64,000 nt of DNA from Labilithrix sp. (GTDB lineage Bacteria; Myxococcota_A; Polyangia; Polyangiales; Polyangiaceae). Shown piece after piece: positions 1 through 7,458 of this stretch. Location of the stretch: NCBI GenBank assembly GCA_019637225.1, contig JAHBWC010000029.1, positions 1-64,000 on the forward strand, written 5' to 3'. Every line of letters begins with the position of its first letter. Position 1 is the stretch's first letter. The notes under the pieces were generated by a model that worked only from the letters and a program-made list of their open reading frames with translations, did no database searches and was not told the origin of the DNA. A program made the translations under genes and the position numbers.

Positions 1-776
1 GCCGGCGAGGGCGCACCGAGCGCTCCACCGGGAGGCGCAGCGGGCGTGCGCTGGCCGATGAGCGGCGGCGACATCTGGTTCAGCGGCATCGTCATCGGGC
101 GGACGCCTCCCGGTCCGGCGGCGGGGCCGGCCGGGGGAGCGGCGGAGGGGTTCCTCGGCTTCTGGAGCGGCGCGCTGTCGTCCGGATCTTGGTCGAGGCC
201 GTACGCCGGCGGCGAGGTCGCTCCCGGCTCGGCTCGAGCGGGCCCGGCGCCGAGCCCGCCCGCCGCGGGCATGAGCGGCGGCGCGTTCGACACGTTCTGC
301 GGCTGCGGCCGCGGCAGCGGCGCTCCCGGCGGATGGGTCGGCGCCTTCAGCGTGACGGCCGGCGGGTTCGGCAGCGGCGCGGGAGGACGCGCCTGCTGCG
401 CCGCTTGATCGCGGGCGAGCGTGCGGATCGACTCCTCTTCGGCGCCGCCGGCCGCGGTGGGCTCCTGCCCTGCTGCGGCGGACGCGCCGTTGGTCTCGAG
501 GCGAAGGACGAAATCGCCGATGTAGATCTTGTCGCCTTCGCGAACGATCGTGGCCTGCGCGATCTTCCGGCCGTTGACGTACGTGCCGTTCGTGCTCTTC
601 AGGTCGGTGACGATGAAGCGGCCGTCGCGGAAGAGGAGCCGGGCGTGGTGCTTCGAGACGTTCCCCTTCGGGAGCATCAAGTCGTTGCCTTGCACGCGAC
701 CGACGTTGATCTCGTTCTTGTCGAACGACTCCCGGCGCTCTGCTCCACCCTTCTCGCTGATGATGATCGCAAACAC
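1..776 (-). CDS. FHA-domain protein, 3' end cut by window edge
   Basis: Reading leftward from a GTG start, the first ~95 residues form a clear forkhead-associated domain: GRVQGNDLMLPKGNVSKHHARL, then LKSTNGTYVNGRKI, holding the G-R, S-x-x-H and N-G phosphothreonine-binding signature. After residue ~100 it becomes a long Pro/Ala/Gly-rich linker that is still open at the window edge, so the C-terminal half is unseen. FHA domains bind phosphothreonine peptides, so this is probably a partner of Ser/Thr kinases such as the one near 54.5 kb. The start is chosen because FHA residues begin straight after it; an AGAGGG stretch lies upstream, and a TAGAGG hexamer ends 9 nt before the GTG. Confidence 0.85.
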   Translation of the reverse strand, partial: MFAIIISEKGGAERRESFDKNEINVGRVQGNDLMLPKGNVSKHHARLLFRDGRFIVTDLKSTNGTYVNGRKIAQATIVREGDKIYIGDFVLRLETNGASAAAGQEPTAAGGAEEESIRTLARDQAAQQARPPAPLPNPPAVTLKAPTHPPGAPLPRPQPQNVSNAPPLMPAAGGLGAGPARAEPGATSPPAYGLDQDPDDSAPLQKPRNPSAAPPAGPAAGPGGVRPMTMPLNQMSPPLIGQRTPAAPPGGALGAPSP

Positions 777-1050
777 GCGTCGGTCCCTCTAGCCCCGTGA
801 GGTGCGTGACTCAACGACCGACACGTCACCCACTTCCGGCGCCATGGCGGCGTCGGATTTCAACGGGATTGTCAGGGCTTCGCCTGTCGATTGTCAACTT
901 GGGGGCGGAAGGACGGATCGCCCGCCGGCGGCGGCGCCTCCGGGGCGTTCGACGGCGCATGGAACGACAGCGCCCGCGCATCGATCGGCGCTGCTTCGAG
1001 CAGCCGAAAGACGGGCGGGCGAAGGAACCGGGTCCGGCGCCGGAGCCGGC
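777..1050. other. intergenic, nothing recognised
   Basis: This 274-bp gap precedes the FHA gene and follows the stop of the small minus-strand gene. I see no coding pattern, terminator with a T tract, or RNA gene in it. Confidence 0.4.
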
Positions 1051-1239
1051 TCAGTCGTTGGCGGGCGACCGGCGCCCCTGGACCTCGCTGGTCACCATCC
1101 CGAGCAACTCGCCGGCGAGCGCCACGACGTCCTTCTCGGCGTAACCGCTCGCACGGAGCTCGCGGTAGATGGTCTTGGCGAGGATGGCGAGGGCGCGGGG
1201 ATCACGTGTACCGAGCGTCGGATCGAAGGGAAGTGCCAT
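1051..1239 (-). CDS. small protein of unknown function (62 aa)
   Basis: A 62-residue protein beginning MALPFDPTLGTRDPRALAI and ending in a charged tail. The middle (AILAKTIYRELRASGYAEKD...ALAGELLGMVT) reads as two amphipathic helices and has ordinary codon use, unlike the Arg/Pro-rich antisense frames around it. No signal peptide or known motif is recognised. An in-frame start 42 nt upstream is possible, but the sequence there (VLVFRPPQ) looks non-coding. Upstream, TTGCGC and TGTATT separated by 17 nt resemble a -35/-10 pair placed 13 nt before the ATG. Function unknown. Confidence 0.6.
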   Translation of the reverse strand: MALPFDPTLGTRDPRALAILAKTIYRELRASGYAEKDVVALAGELLGMVTSEVQGRRSPAND

Positions 1240-1448
1240 CTGGGGTGGCCGGAATACAAGCACCATGCCACGGCGGCGCAAGCCGTTTTGTCGGCAATTG
1301 TCACGACCTCGTCAGCTCGGACGCGAAGATGGATACCCATCCGGTCCGAGGGCACCGCGTAGCACCCTTCGCGCCTCGCGGCCCCAACGCGAGCGCTCCC
1401 GAACCCCAACCGGAGCCCCTCCAAGGCCCATCGAACCTCTCGCGCTCT

Positions 1449-1485
1449 CCCCGAGCCCGAGCCCGTGCCCGAGCCCGAGCCCGAT
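1449..1485. repeat. imperfect CCCGAG hexanucleotide repeat
   Basis: About six tandem copies of the hexamer CCCGAG, one altered to CCCGTG, in noncoding DNA about 170 bp upstream of the membrane-protein start. Such arrays can change length by slippage; no effect on the downstream gene can be judged from sequence alone. Confidence 0.6.
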
Positions 1486-1636
1486 CTCCTGCTCACGCAC
1501 CTGCCCAAGCTCATGCCCGTGCCCAAGCCGCGTGCTCATCGCTCGCTCCTCGACCTCCTCCGCAGGCACGGGCCCACCAAGCCGATCCCCCGCCGGAGCC
1601 CTCTCCCCTCCTCTCTCCCCGACCGACCCAGCGTGT

Positions 1637-1642
1637 TACCGT
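1637..1642 (+). promoter_or_regulatory. -10-like hexamer TACCGT close to start codon
   Basis: TACCGT ends 8 nt before the ATG at 1651 and no Shine-Dalgarno sequence is present, matching a pattern seen at many unit-heading genes in this window. Confidence 0.35.
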
Positions 1643-1650
1643 GCGCCGCA

Positions 1651-3258
1651 ATGACGGAGCACGAACCGGAGACCGGCGACGACGGCGCTCCCCCGAGCTC
1701 CTCGCCCCGCGCCCCGAGCACGGCCGCCCCCGCGACGGCGAAGGCCGCGCCCGCCGCCTCGAAGCCCCCGAGCCCAGCCGCCCCCGGCGGCCCCTCTCGA
1801 TCGCCGCTCGAGCGGTGGATGATCCCCGAGTCGCGCTCGCGCCGCCTGCTGATCGGGCTCGCGATCTACCTCGCGTGCCTGATCGTCTACGCGCTCATGG
1901 CCGGCGATCGCCTCGCCAAGCACACGCCCTTCAACCACTACGCCCTGCTCGCCGACGCGTGGCTCCACGGCCGGCATCACCTCCTCGGCAACCCGCCGTC
2001 GTACGCGGGGATGAACGACTTCGCGCTCTTCGACGCGAAGTGGCACATCAGCTTCCCGCCCTTCCCGGCCGTGCTGATGATGCCGCTCGTGTGGCTCTCG
2101 GGCAGCCCCGAGAACTTCCGCGACGGGCAGTTCATCGTCTGGCTCGCGGGGATCGGGCCGGCGGTGCTCTTCCTCGTCCTCGAGAAGCTGCGCCGCACGC
2201 AGCGGTCGGAGCGCTCCGAGGTCGACAACGTGCGGCTCGCGCTCCTCTTCGCGTTCGGCACGGTCTACTTCTTCAGCGCGGTGCAGGGCACCGTCTGGTT
2301 CGCCGCGCACGTCGTGGGCGTGGGGCTCGCCGCCCTCTTCGTCCTCTTCGCGCTCGACGCGGAGCGCCCCGCGCTCGCCGGCGCGATGCTCGGCTGCATG
2401 TTCTTGACGCGCACGACGACGACGCTCGTCGGCGTGTTCTTCGCGTTCGAGGCGCTGCGCGTCGCCTACGCGCGCGCCGGCCGATCGCTCGACGAGGCGC
2501 CGCGGGCGCTCCCGACCGAGGGCACGCTGCTCGAGCGCGCCGCCGCGATGCTGAAGGGCGCCGACCGCGCGGCCCTCACGCGCCTCGTCGTCGCGTTCTC
2601 CATCCCGGTGCTCGTCGCCCTCGCGTTCGCGTCGTGGCTCAACAACGCGCGCTTCGGCAACCCGGCGCCGTGGGCGTTCGGTCACGAGTACCTCCAGGTC
2701 GGCTGGAAGACGCGCATCGATCGCTGGGGCCTCTTCAGCTTCCACTTCCTGCCGCGAAACCTCGCCGTGATGCTCGGCAGCCTGCCGTGGAGGCCACTGC
2801 CCACGGAGCCGAAGGTCGCGCTCGAGCTGCTCGGGATGACGTTCCACGTCCCGCACTACGTCATCAGCGGGCACGGCCTCGCGCTCTGGTGGACGACGCC
2901 GGTGTACCTCTGGCTCGTCCGCCCGAAGAAGGTCGATTTCCTCTGGGCGGCCGCCGCCGTGGCCGCGCTCGGGCCGTGCGTGATGAACCTGCTCTACCAG
3001 AACAGCGGCTGGTTCCAGTTCGGCTACCGCTTCTCGAACGACTACGCGATCTTCCTCTTCGTGCTGCTCGCGCTCTCGGCGCGCCGCCTCTCGCGCGCGT
3101 TCTGGATCGCGGCCACCTGGGCCGTCCTCTGGAACACCTTCGGCGCCGCGAGCTTCGAGCGCGCCAAGTACGACGCGTTCTACTCCCACGAGGCGGCCGT
3201 CCCCACGCGTCGCTATGGTGGGACGGCGACCTCCGATCTCGTCTTTCCACCCGACTGA
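1651..3258 (+). CDS. polytopic inner-membrane protein, GT-C-like
   Basis: The 535-residue product starts with a ~55-residue Pro/Ala/Ser-rich cytoplasmic tail, followed by about ten hydrophobic segments beginning with LLIGLAIYLACLIVYALMAG. The loop after the first helix carries HYALLADAWLHGRHHL and DAKWHISFPPFPAVL, an arrangement typical of large multi-pass GT-C-type membrane glycosyltransferases using lipid-linked sugars. I do not see enough to name donor or acceptor. The ATG at 1651 is preferred over an in-frame ATG 186 nt upstream because that extension is low-complexity Pro/Arg/Leu. The next gene starts 5 nt after the stop, so they are probably co-transcribed. Family assignment is inference. 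Confidence 0.7.
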   Translation: MTEHEPETGDDGAPPSSSPRAPSTAAPATAKAAPAASKPPSPAAPGGPSRSPLERWMIPESRSRRLLIGLAIYLACLIVYALMAGDRLAKHTPFNHYALLADAWLHGRHHLLGNPPSYAGMNDFALFDAKWHISFPPFPAVLMMPLVWLSGSPENFRDGQFIVWLAGIGPAVLFLVLEKLRRTQRSERSEVDNVRLALLFAFGTVYFFSAVQGTVWFAAHVVGVGLAALFVLFALDAERPALAGAMLGCMFLTRTTTTLVGVFFAFEALRVAYARAGRSLDEAPRALPTEGTLLERAAAMLKGADRAALTRLVVAFSIPVLVALAFASWLNNARFGNPAPWAFGHEYLQVGWKTRIDRWGLFSFHFLPRNLAVMLGSLPWRPLPTEPKVALELLGMTFHVPHYVISGHGLALWWTTPVYLWLVRPKKVDFLWAAAAVAALGPCVMNLLYQNSGWFQFGYRFSNDYAIFLFVLLALSARRLSRAFWIAATWAVLWNTFGAASFERAKYDAFYSHEAAVPTRRYGGTATSDLVFPPD

Positions 3259-3263
3259 TCCCC

Positions 3264-3833
3264 ATGCGCTCACGAACCACGGCGCTCGCCGTCCTCGCCT
3301 CGGTCTCGCTGCTCGCCCTCGGCGGCTGCGGCAAGCCGCGGATCATCCCCCGCGTGGCGTCCGGCGTACGGCTGGCGTCGATCACCGTCACGAGCCCGTC
3401 GTTTTCGGACGGCTCGCGCATCCCCGTCGATCACACGTGCGACGGCAAGGATCTCATGCCCGAGCTCGTGCTGAGCTCGCCACCGGAGAACACGCGATCG
3501 CTCCTGCTCCTCGTCGAGGATCCGGACGCACCCAACGGGACCTTCACGCACATGGCCCTGTTCAACGTCTCGCCCGACGTCCGCAAGCTCCCCGGCGGCG
3601 CCGAGCCCACCGGCGCCGGCGAGGCGGCTCGCTTCGGGCTCAACGACTTCCAGGTCGCGCACTACTCCGGCCCCTGCCCGCCCAGGGGAGAGGCGCACCG
3701 CTACCGCTTCCGCGTCGTCGCGCTCGACAACGTCCTCGACCTGCCCGAGGGCGCGCCGATCGCGCGGATCGAAGAAGCCATCGACGGCCACATCATCGGT
3801 GAGGGCATGCTCACCGGTCACTTCGGACACTGA
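3264..3833 (+). CDS. PEBP/YbhB-family lipoprotein
   Basis: This 189-residue protein has a lipoprotein signal ending LLALGGC (lipid Cys at 22), followed by a full phosphatidylethanolamine-binding-protein (Raf-kinase-inhibitor-like) domain. Family landmarks are IPVDHTCDGKDLMPEL, LLVEDPDAPNGTFTHMALFNV, HYSGPCPPRGEAHRYRF and LDLPEGA. These form the conserved D-P-D-A-P and G-P-x-P-P ligand pocket. Bacterial members are usually ~150-180 aa and many are periplasmic; ligand and role are rarely known. It follows the membrane protein by 5 nt and precedes argS by 5 nt, so the three look like one operon. Confidence 0.85.
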   Translation: MRSRTTALAVLASVSLLALGGCGKPRIIPRVASGVRLASITVTSPSFSDGSRIPVDHTCDGKDLMPELVLSSPPENTRSLLLLVEDPDAPNGTFTHMALFNVSPDVRKLPGGAEPTGAGEAARFGLNDFQVAHYSGPCPPRGEAHRYRFRVVALDNVLDLPEGAPIARIEEAIDGHIIGEGMLTGHFGH

Positions 3834-3838
3834 CGCCC

Positions 3839-5566
3839 ATGAGCGCTCTCATCGACACGCTGACCCTGAGGTTCGACCAAGCCATCGTCGCCGCGTTCGG
3901 CGACGAGCACGCCGGGACGCCGCCCGTCCTCCGCCGCTCGAACCGCGCCGACTTCCAGGCGGACGTCGCGCTCGGCCTCGGGCGCAAGCTCGGCCGGCCG
4001 CCGCGCGAGATCGCGGAGGCGATCGTCGCGAAGGTCGACCTCGCCGGGCTCGTCGACAAGATCGAGATCGCCGGGCCCGGCTTCGTGAACCTCAGCCTCA
4101 CGGGCGAGTGGCTCGCGCGCGAGGTCCGGGCCGCTGCCGCCGACGCGCGCCTCGGCGTCGCGAGCGAGACGCCCGAGACCGTCGTCATCGACTACTCCTC
4201 GCCGAACGTCGCCAAGGAGATGCACGTCGGCCACATCCGGAGCACGCTCATCGGCGACGCGCTCGCTCGCGTGCTCGAGCACGTCGGCCATCGCGTGATC
4301 CGGCAGAACCACCTCGGCGACTGGGGCACGCCGTTCGGGATGCTGATCGAGCACGTCCTCGACACGTCCGGCGGCGACGCGAGCTCGCTCTCGATCCGCG
4401 ACCTCGACGTCTTCTACCGCGAGGCGCGCGCGAAGTTCGACGGCGATCCGGCCTTCGCCGAGCGGTCGCGGAGGCGCGTCGTCCTCCTCCAGAGCGGCGA
4501 CGCGAAGACGCTCGAGCTCTGGCGCCTGCTCGTCGATCTGTCGACGAGCTACTTCGGAGAGATCTACGCGCGGCTCGGCGTCGGCCTGAAGAGCGGCGAC
4601 GTCTGCAGCGAGAGCTTCTACAACCCGATGCTCTCGAAGGTCACGAGCGACCTCCGCGACGCCGGCCTCCTCGAGGACAGCGACGGCGCCGAGTGCGTGT
4701 TCGCCGAGGGCTTCACGAGCAAGGAGGGCAAGCCCCTCCCGCTCATCGTCCGCAAGACCGACGGCGGGTTCGGCTACGCCGCGACCGATCTCGCGGGCGT
4801 ACGGCACCGCACGGCGACGCTCGGCGCGACGCGCATCCTCTACGTCGTCGGCGCCCCGCAGCAGCAGCACCTCGCGATGGTCTTCGCGGTGGCGGCGAAG
4901 GCCGGCTGGCTCCTGCCCCCGGCCCGCGCGACGCACGTCGCGTTCGGCTCGATCCTCGGCCCCGACAAGAAGATGTTCAAGACGCGCGAGGGCGGCACCG
5001 TGAAGCTCGCCGACCTCCTCGACGAGGCCACCACGCGCGCGCTCGCGATCATCGTCGAAAAAGATCCGCCGCACCTCGACGACGCGGCGCGCCGCGAGGT
5101 CGCGCGGATGATCGGCATCGGCGCCCTCAAGTACGTCGACCTCTCGAGCGACCGGGTGAAAGACTACGTCTTCGACTGGAACCGGATGCTCGCGTTCGAC
5201 GGCAACACGGCGCCCTACCTCCAGTTCGCGCACGCGCGAACGCGCTCGATCCTCCGCAAGGCCGGCGGCGCGGTCGACGCGGCGGACGTCGCGATCGGGA
5301 CGCCGGAGGAGCGCGCGCTCGCCCTCGCGCTCCTCGGCTTCGGGGACACCGTCTCGGGCGTGGCCGAGTCGCTCCAGCCGCACCGCCTCTGCACGTACCT
5401 CTTCGACCTCGCGACCGTGACGACGGCGTTCCTCGAGAACTGCCCCGTGCTCAAGGCGGACGACGCCGCGACGCGCGCCTCACGCCTCGCGCTCTGCGAC
5501 GTCGCGAGCAAGGTCCTCGCGCGGGGCCTCGGCCTCCTCGGCATCGAGGCGCCCGAGGCGATGTAG
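3839..5566 (+). CDS. argS: arginyl-tRNA synthetase
   Basis: A 575-residue class I aminoacyl-tRNA synthetase charging tRNA-Arg with arginine in the cytoplasm. The N-terminal Add1 domain covers residues ~1-110. The ATP-binding motif follows as SSPNVAKEMHVGHIRST (HVGH at 129-132), and a KMSK-loop variant GPDKKMFKTREGG lies near residue 380. The C-terminal DALR anticodon-binding domain contains ARTRSILRKAGG and ends at MCTYLFDLATVTTAF-like sequence. Length is normal for ArgS. The ATG lies 5 nt after the upstream stop. It is convergent with the cyclophilin gene, with an 18-nt gap lacking a T-tract terminator. Confidence 0.97.
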   Translation: MSALIDTLTLRFDQAIVAAFGDEHAGTPPVLRRSNRADFQADVALGLGRKLGRPPREIAEAIVAKVDLAGLVDKIEIAGPGFVNLSLTGEWLAREVRAAAADARLGVASETPETVVIDYSSPNVAKEMHVGHIRSTLIGDALARVLEHVGHRVIRQNHLGDWGTPFGMLIEHVLDTSGGDASSLSIRDLDVFYREARAKFDGDPAFAERSRRRVVLLQSGDAKTLELWRLLVDLSTSYFGEIYARLGVGLKSGDVCSESFYNPMLSKVTSDLRDAGLLEDSDGAECVFAEGFTSKEGKPLPLIVRKTDGGFGYAATDLAGVRHRTATLGATRILYVVGAPQQQHLAMVFAVAAKAGWLLPPARATHVAFGSILGPDKKMFKTREGGTVKLADLLDEATTRALAIIVEKDPPHLDDAARREVARMIGIGALKYVDLSSDRVKDYVFDWNRMLAFDGNTAPYLQFAHARTRSILRKAGGAVDAADVAIGTPEERALALALLGFGDTVSGVAESLQPHRLCTYLFDLATVTTAFLENCPVLKADDAATRASRLALCDVASKVLARGLGLLGIEAPEAM

Positions 5567-5584
5567 CGCGGCGGGCAGCGCGGC

Positions 5585-6349
5585 CTACTTCTTCTTCTCG
5601 TCGCGGCTGATGGTGACCGACTTGATCGTCACCGTCTGCGAGGGGCGCTCGCCCGCCACGCTGACGTTCGCGATGTCGTGGACGACCTCGACCGGCGCGC
5701 ACTCTCCGAAGATCGTGTAGCCGCCGTCGAGGTGAGCCGCGGCCGCGTCGGTGATGAAGAACTGCGCGCCGTTGGTGTTGGGGCCGCGGTTCGCCATGCA
5801 GAGGAGGCCCGCCTTGTCGTGCTTCGCGCCGTCCCAGATCTCGTCCTTGATGACGTAGCCGGGCTCGCCCGAGCCGTTCCCCTTCGGGTCGCCGCCCTGG
5901 ATCATGAAGCCCTTGATGATCCGGTGGAAGGTCGTGCCGTCGTACGCGGGGCGGTTCACCCACTCGCCGCTCTTCGGGTCCTTCCAGCTGCGCTTGCCGG
6001 TCGCGAGGCCGATGAAGTTGGCGACCGTGACGGGCGCCTTGTCGTCGAAGAGCTTGCACTGCAGGGTGCCCTTGTTCGTCTCGATCTTCGCGACGATCGC
6101 CCCGCTGCCCTTGAGGTCCTTGGTGGCCTCCGCGAGCGAGTAGCTGCCGTCGTGCGGATCGCCGCCCCGCTTGGCCGCGCCCCCGCCGGGCGAGGCGGCC
6201 GCCGCTCCGGTCGGGCCTCGCGGCTCGGCGGCCGTCTTCGCGGGCGCCGGGTCCTTCGCCTGCGGCTCGGGCTCGAGCTCCGCGGGCGCCGTCTTGCAAC
6301 CCAGAGCGGTGAACAGGAGCGTGGCCGCGATCGCAGGTCGGAGCATCAT
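5585..6349 (-). CDS. cyclophilin-type peptidyl-prolyl isomerase, probable lipoprotein
   Basis: A 254-residue protein with a hydrophobic N-terminus ending FTALGC, a non-ideal lipobox, then a ~55-residue Pro/Ala/Glu linker and a cyclophilin domain. Domain landmarks are NFIGLATGKR, YDGTTFHRIIKGFMIQGGDPKGNGSGEPGY, MANRGPNTNGAQFFIT and HLDGGYTIFGE. The catalytic FHRII arginine and the GAQFFIT strand are intact. It should isomerise X-Pro bonds in proteins outside the cytoplasm. Two adjacent ATGs (6349, 6346) are the best starts; a GTG 18 nt upstream would place the -10-like TAAAAC inside the coding region. The DUF192 gene lies directly upstream on the same strand. Confidence 0.92.
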   Translation of the reverse strand: MMLRPAIAATLLFTALGCKTAPAELEPEPQAKDPAPAKTAAEPRGPTGAAAASPGGGAAKRGGDPHDGSYSLAEATKDLKGSGAIVAKIETNKGTLQCKLFDDKAPVTVANFIGLATGKRSWKDPKSGEWVNRPAYDGTTFHRIIKGFMIQGGDPKGNGSGEPGYVIKDEIWDGAKHDKAGLLCMANRGPNTNGAQFFITDAAAAHLDGGYTIFGECAPVEVVHDIANVSVAGERPSQTVTIKSVTISRDEKKK

Positions 6350-6357
6350 GGGGCGCA

Positions 6358-6366
6358 GTTTTACCA
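6358..6366 (-). promoter_or_regulatory. extended -10-like element TGGTAAAAC
   Basis: TGG followed by TAAAAC, ending 8 nt before the cyclophilin ATG, with no Shine-Dalgarno sequence between. Nearly the same element (TGGTAAAAA, also 8 nt) precedes the ATPase gene at 16022. Confidence 0.45.
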
Positions 6367-6383
6367 CGCCCGCGACCGCGAGA

Positions 6384-7058
6384 TCAGCGCGCGGCGAACG
6401 GGATCGTGATCTTCTGGCCCGGCACGACGCCGCGCTTCCGCGCCCAGCCGCCGTTCACCTCGAGCACGAACGACGACGGACAGCCGACGCTGCGCGTCGT
6501 GTCCGTCAGCGGCGCTGCGCCCTCGACGATGCCGACGATGAGGCCGTCGTCGTCGACGAACATGATGTCGAGCGGGATGCATGTATTATGCATCCAGAAC
6601 GTGTGCTCGCGCCGGCCCTCGAGCTTGAAGAGCATCCCGCGATCGTCCGCCATCGAGCGCCGGTACATGAGGCCGCGCTCGACGTGGGGCTGGACCTTCG
6701 CGAGCTCGACCTCGACGCGCGGGGTGCCGGGCGTGTCGGGGAACGTGACCTCGGACATCGGCAGCGTCGTGTTCGGCTCGGGATCCGGCGGACACCGAGC
6801 CGGATCGGCCGGCGGCGGGATCGGCGGCGCCGACGCGGGCAGCTCGCGGATGCAGCGATGCGCGGCCGCCTGCGCGGCCGACGCCGTCTGTGCGGCGCGC
6901 GCCGCGATCGGCGCCGGAGGCGACGGCTCGGGCTGCACCGTCGCGGCCGGGGTCGGCTCGGGGGGAGTACGGCTGCAGGCCGCCCCCGCGAGGGCGCCCG
7001 CGAGGACGACGAAGACCCCGAGCGAAGCCGGGAGCAGAGGATCGCGACGAGGCGCCAT
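6384..7058 (-). CDS. DUF192-family lipoprotein
   Basis: This 224-residue protein has a signal segment VFVVLAGALAGAAC giving a lipidated Cys near residue 24, an Ala/Pro-rich spacer of ~80 residues, then a C-terminal DUF192 domain. The domain is recognised by VELAKVQPHVERGLMYRRSM, GMLF, HTFWMHNTCIPLDIMFVD and SFVLEVNGGWARKRGV. DUF192 proteins are small beta-rich envelope proteins with no settled biochemical role; some occur next to transport or secretion genes. The cyclophilin gene begins 34 nt downstream but has its own -10-like element. A reading frame continuing upstream of the ATG at 7058 runs through the hairpin region and is not real. Confidence 0.88.
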   Translation of the reverse strand: MAPRRDPLLPASLGVFVVLAGALAGAACSRTPPEPTPAATVQPEPSPPAPIAARAAQTASAAQAAAHRCIRELPASAPPIPPPADPARCPPDPEPNTTLPMSEVTFPDTPGTPRVEVELAKVQPHVERGLMYRRSMADDRGMLFKLEGRREHTFWMHNTCIPLDIMFVDDDGLIVGIVEGAAPLTDTTRSVGCPSSFVLEVNGGWARKRGVVPGQKITIPFAAR

Positions 7059-7152
7059 CGGCGGGACTCTCGCACGCGACCGGCGAAGATGCACGCGAGC
7101 CGTCCGCCCTCGGCTCGCAACCGTCGGCCTCAGCCGACAGTCAGCGCAGGAC

Positions 7153-7204
7153 AAAAAAAGGCACCGCGTCCGGGCTCGGGGGGGGGAAGCCTCAACGCGG
7201 TGCC
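7153..7204 (-). terminator. intrinsic terminator
   Basis: On the minus strand GGCACCGCGT (7204-7195) pairs with ACGCGGTGCC (7169-7160) across a 25-nt loop holding a run of nine C, directly followed by seven T (7159-7153). This is a textbook Rho-independent terminator. It ends minus-strand transcription about 255 nt beyond the lyase stop and about 95 nt before the DUF192 start. Confidence 0.75.
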
Positions 7205-7230
7205 GCACGGGAACTAGCCAGTTCCGTGCC
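7153..7230 (-). ncRNA. candidate structured small RNA ending at intrinsic terminator
   Basis: Upstream of the terminator on the same strand sits a second strong hairpin: GCACGGAACT and AGTTCCCGTGC pair around GGCT with one bulged base (7206-7229). Two adjacent stems, a C-rich loop and a clean T7 tail are how trans-acting small RNAs or processed 3'-UTR RNAs look. The 5' end is not determined; the upper bound is the 7377-7400 hairpin. It could equally be the 3' UTR of the lyase mRNA. Confidence 0.35.
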
Positions 7231-7376
7231 ATGCATGAACCCGCGTAAATCACTGAGACGGGTCCGCCGATCCTTTCACTTCCGAAAGCAACGCGGACAC
7301 GAATGCAAAGCGCGCGAGGGTCCTCGGGTGGAAGTGGGCCCGTCGAGCCGCGTCCGCGCTGGGACTGCGAGGCTCG

Positions 7377-7400
7377 CCAGATGAAGTCTCCTTCATCTGG
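7377..7400. other. perfect 10-bp hairpin
   Basis: CCAGATGAAG (7377-7386), loop TCTC, CTTCATCTGG (7391-7400). It lies 58 nt past the lyase stop. There is no T tract on either side, so it could be a processing or stability structure in the lyase 3' UTR or a protein-binding dyad. Confidence 0.5.
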
Positions 7401-7458
7401 AGGGCGCTTCTCCGTCCACGAAGAGGCCGTGAGGGCGCCCGCGCGCACGCGCCGGGCG

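Larger units (their letters stand above)
1240..1650. other. 411-bp divergent intergenic region with hexamer repeats
   Basis: No gene is supported here. The left end holds the promoter-like region of the small minus-strand gene. Around 1449-1485 there are imperfect tandem CCCGAG hexamers, with further degenerate copies to about 1530. The right end holds TACCGT at 1637-1642, 8 nt before the ATG of the membrane-protein gene. Small frames inside are low-complexity Arg/Pro/Ser sequence. Confidence 0.5.
7059..7458. other. 400-bp gene-free region rich in hairpins
   Basis: Between the DUF192 start and the lyase stop (both on the minus strand) I find no gene, but four inverted repeats: GTCGGC-CTCA-GCCGAC at 7123-7138, a 10-bp stem at 7160-7204 followed on the minus strand by a T7 tract, a GGAACT-AGCC-AGTTCC hairpin at 7210-7225, and a 10-bp perfect stem with a 4-nt loop at 7377-7400. 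G+C falls locally around 7220-7300. The structured part is listed separately as a candidate small RNA. Confidence 0.6.

Noticed and set aside
1449..1530. Hexamer array as CRISPR or regulatory array
   Set aside because: Units are 6 bp without spacers; it is a simple microsatellite.
891..3250. Long plus-strand frame opposite and across the membrane-protein gene, joining the PEBP frame
   Set aside because: It is Arg/Pro/Ala-rich low-complexity sequence produced by G+C-rich codons; only the last 189 residues from ATG 3264 form a real domain.
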